Source: JAGTRP01 sp050259815
GTDB taxonomy: Bacteria > Pseudomonadota > Gammaproteobacteria > Burkholderiales > Rhodocyclaceae
Reading direction: 5' to 3'
Length of the DNA stretch: 7,201 nucleotides
NCBI GenBank assembly: GCA_050259815.1
Contig: JBLNBI010000200.1
Span: 1 to 7,201, forward strand
Each line of letters opens with the position of its first letter. Position 1 is the first letter of the stretch. The notes under the pieces are model-generated. The model was not told the origin of the DNA. It did no database searches and saw only the letters and a list, made by a program, of their open reading frames with translations. Made by a program: the position numbers and the translations under genes. Shown here piece after piece: positions 6,536 to 7,201 of the stretch.

Positions 6536-7201
6536 ATGTCTTTAGTCATGGTCGAGAAAGCGGCCCGGCTCATCGCCGAGGCAGACGGCCTGCTGGTCAC
6601 CGCCGGCGCCGGCATGGGCGTCGATTCCGGACTGCCGGATTTCCGTGGCCGGGAAGGCTTCTGGCGGGCCTATCCGGCCCTTGCCCTGGCCCGCATCGAT
6701 TTCGAGGACGCCGCCTGCCCGGACACCTTTCACCGCGATCCGGCGCTGGCCTGGGGTTTCTACGGCCATCGCCTCAAGCTCTACCGGAATACCGTGCCTC
6801 ACGCCGGCTTCCGTCTGCTCCAGGAAATGGCGGAAGACATGCCCTACGGCGCCTTCGTCTTCACCAGCAACGTGGACGGCCAGTTCCAGAAGGCCGGCTT
6901 CCCGGTGGAGCGCATCTGCGAAATCCATGGTTCCATCCATCATCTCCAATGCCTGGAGCCCTGCTGCGACCGCATCTGGTCCGCAGCCTCCCTGGCGCCC
7001 ACAGTGGACGAGGATGACTGCCGGTTGGTTTCCGACCTGCCCCATTGTCCGTCCTGCGGCCGCCTGTCCCGGCCCAACATCCTCATGTTCGGCGACCGGG
7101 GCTGGGTCACCGACCGCACCCGGGCCCAGCAGGCGGGGCTCGACGCCTGGCGCCTGCGGGTGCCCAATCTGGTGGTGATCGAGCTGGGGGCCGGTATCCA
7201 C
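6536..7201 (+). CDS. Sir2-family NAD-dependent protein deacylase (sirtuin), 3' end outside the window
   Basis: The frame is open from the ATG at 6536 to the right edge (222 residues). Sirtuins remove acyl groups from lysines using NAD+, giving nicotinamide and O-acyl-ADP-ribose, in the cytoplasm. The NAD-binding signature GAGMGVDSGLPDFRG is at 24-38. TSNVDGQF at 110-117 stands where classical sirtuins have TQNID, and HGS at 131-133 supplies the probable catalytic His131. A zinc-ribbon-like set of cysteines follows: Cys139, Cys143/144, then CPSC at 171-174. PNILMFGD (180-187) matches the PxVVxFGE segment, and ELGAG (216-220) sits where the Rossmann-fold GTS motif is usual. The spacing Cys139-x3-Cys143 differs from the standard CxxC. 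The altered motifs suggest a divergent proteobacterial branch rather than a CobB orthologue, so substrate and even activity (deacylase versus ADP-ribosyl transfer) remain open. It is transcribed away from the chemoreceptor and has no visible functional tie to it. Confidence 0.9.
   Translation, partial: MSLVMVEKAARLIAEADGLLVTAGAGMGVDSGLPDFRGREGFWRAYPALALARIDFEDAACPDTFHRDPALAWGFYGHRLKLYRNTVPHAGFRLLQEMAEDMPYGAFVFTSNVDGQFQKAGFPVERICEIHGSIHHLQCLEPCCDRIWSAASLAPTVDEDDCRLVSDLPHCPSCGRLSRPNILMFGDRGWVTDRTRAQQAGLDAWRLRVPNLVVIELGAGIH

Noticed and set aside
6542..7201. A 219-residue minus-strand open frame at the right end
   Set aside because: The plus strand has the Sir2 signature, HGS and zinc cysteines in an open frame with a ribosome binding site; the minus frame has no recognisable domain.

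Overview
The window is GC-rich, with strong G/C bias at third codon positions, and carries four genes: three on the minus strand and one divergent gene on the plus strand. The mix of an Aer-like chemoreceptor, a PBP4-type penicillin-binding protein and a large type I-secreted RTX/VCBS adhesin points to a free-living, motile Gram-negative bacterium. A betaproteobacterium, perhaps of the Rhodocyclales, seems most likely, but that is inference from composition and gene style and was not tested.

Layout from left to right. Positions 1-2587 (minus) hold the first 862 residues of a large repeat protein that runs off the left edge. It has no signal peptide. It has a divergent N-terminal domain, five Ig-like/VCBS-type units of exactly 306 bp each, one more divergent VCBS unit, a linker, and the start of an RTX nonapeptide (calcium-binding) array. 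Positions 2588-2892 are a non-coding leader/promoter region with weak promoter and stem-loop candidates. Positions 2893-4281 (minus) encode a PBP4-like D-Ala-D-Ala carboxypeptidase/endopeptidase with all three active-site motifs. Only 37 bp upstream of it, 4319-6418 (minus) encodes a methyl-accepting chemotaxis protein. Its N-terminal PAS domain matches the FAD-binding PAS of the aerotaxis receptor Aer, but unlike Aer it also has a periplasmic sensor region. A 117-bp divergent intergenic region (6419-6535) separates it from a plus-strand sirtuin-family (Sir2) gene starting at 6536 and cut by the right edge.

The receptor and the carboxypeptidase could share a transcript, given the short same-strand gap, but no functional link is evident. 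The adhesin probably has its own promoter. I see no RNA genes, insertion sequences, CRISPR arrays or integration sites. No clearly new system is visible. The most notable items are the exact-length repeat array with an A-B-A resemblance pattern, the confinement of cysteines to the N-terminal part of the adhesin, the receptor with two apparent input domains, and the variant motifs in the Sir2 protein.
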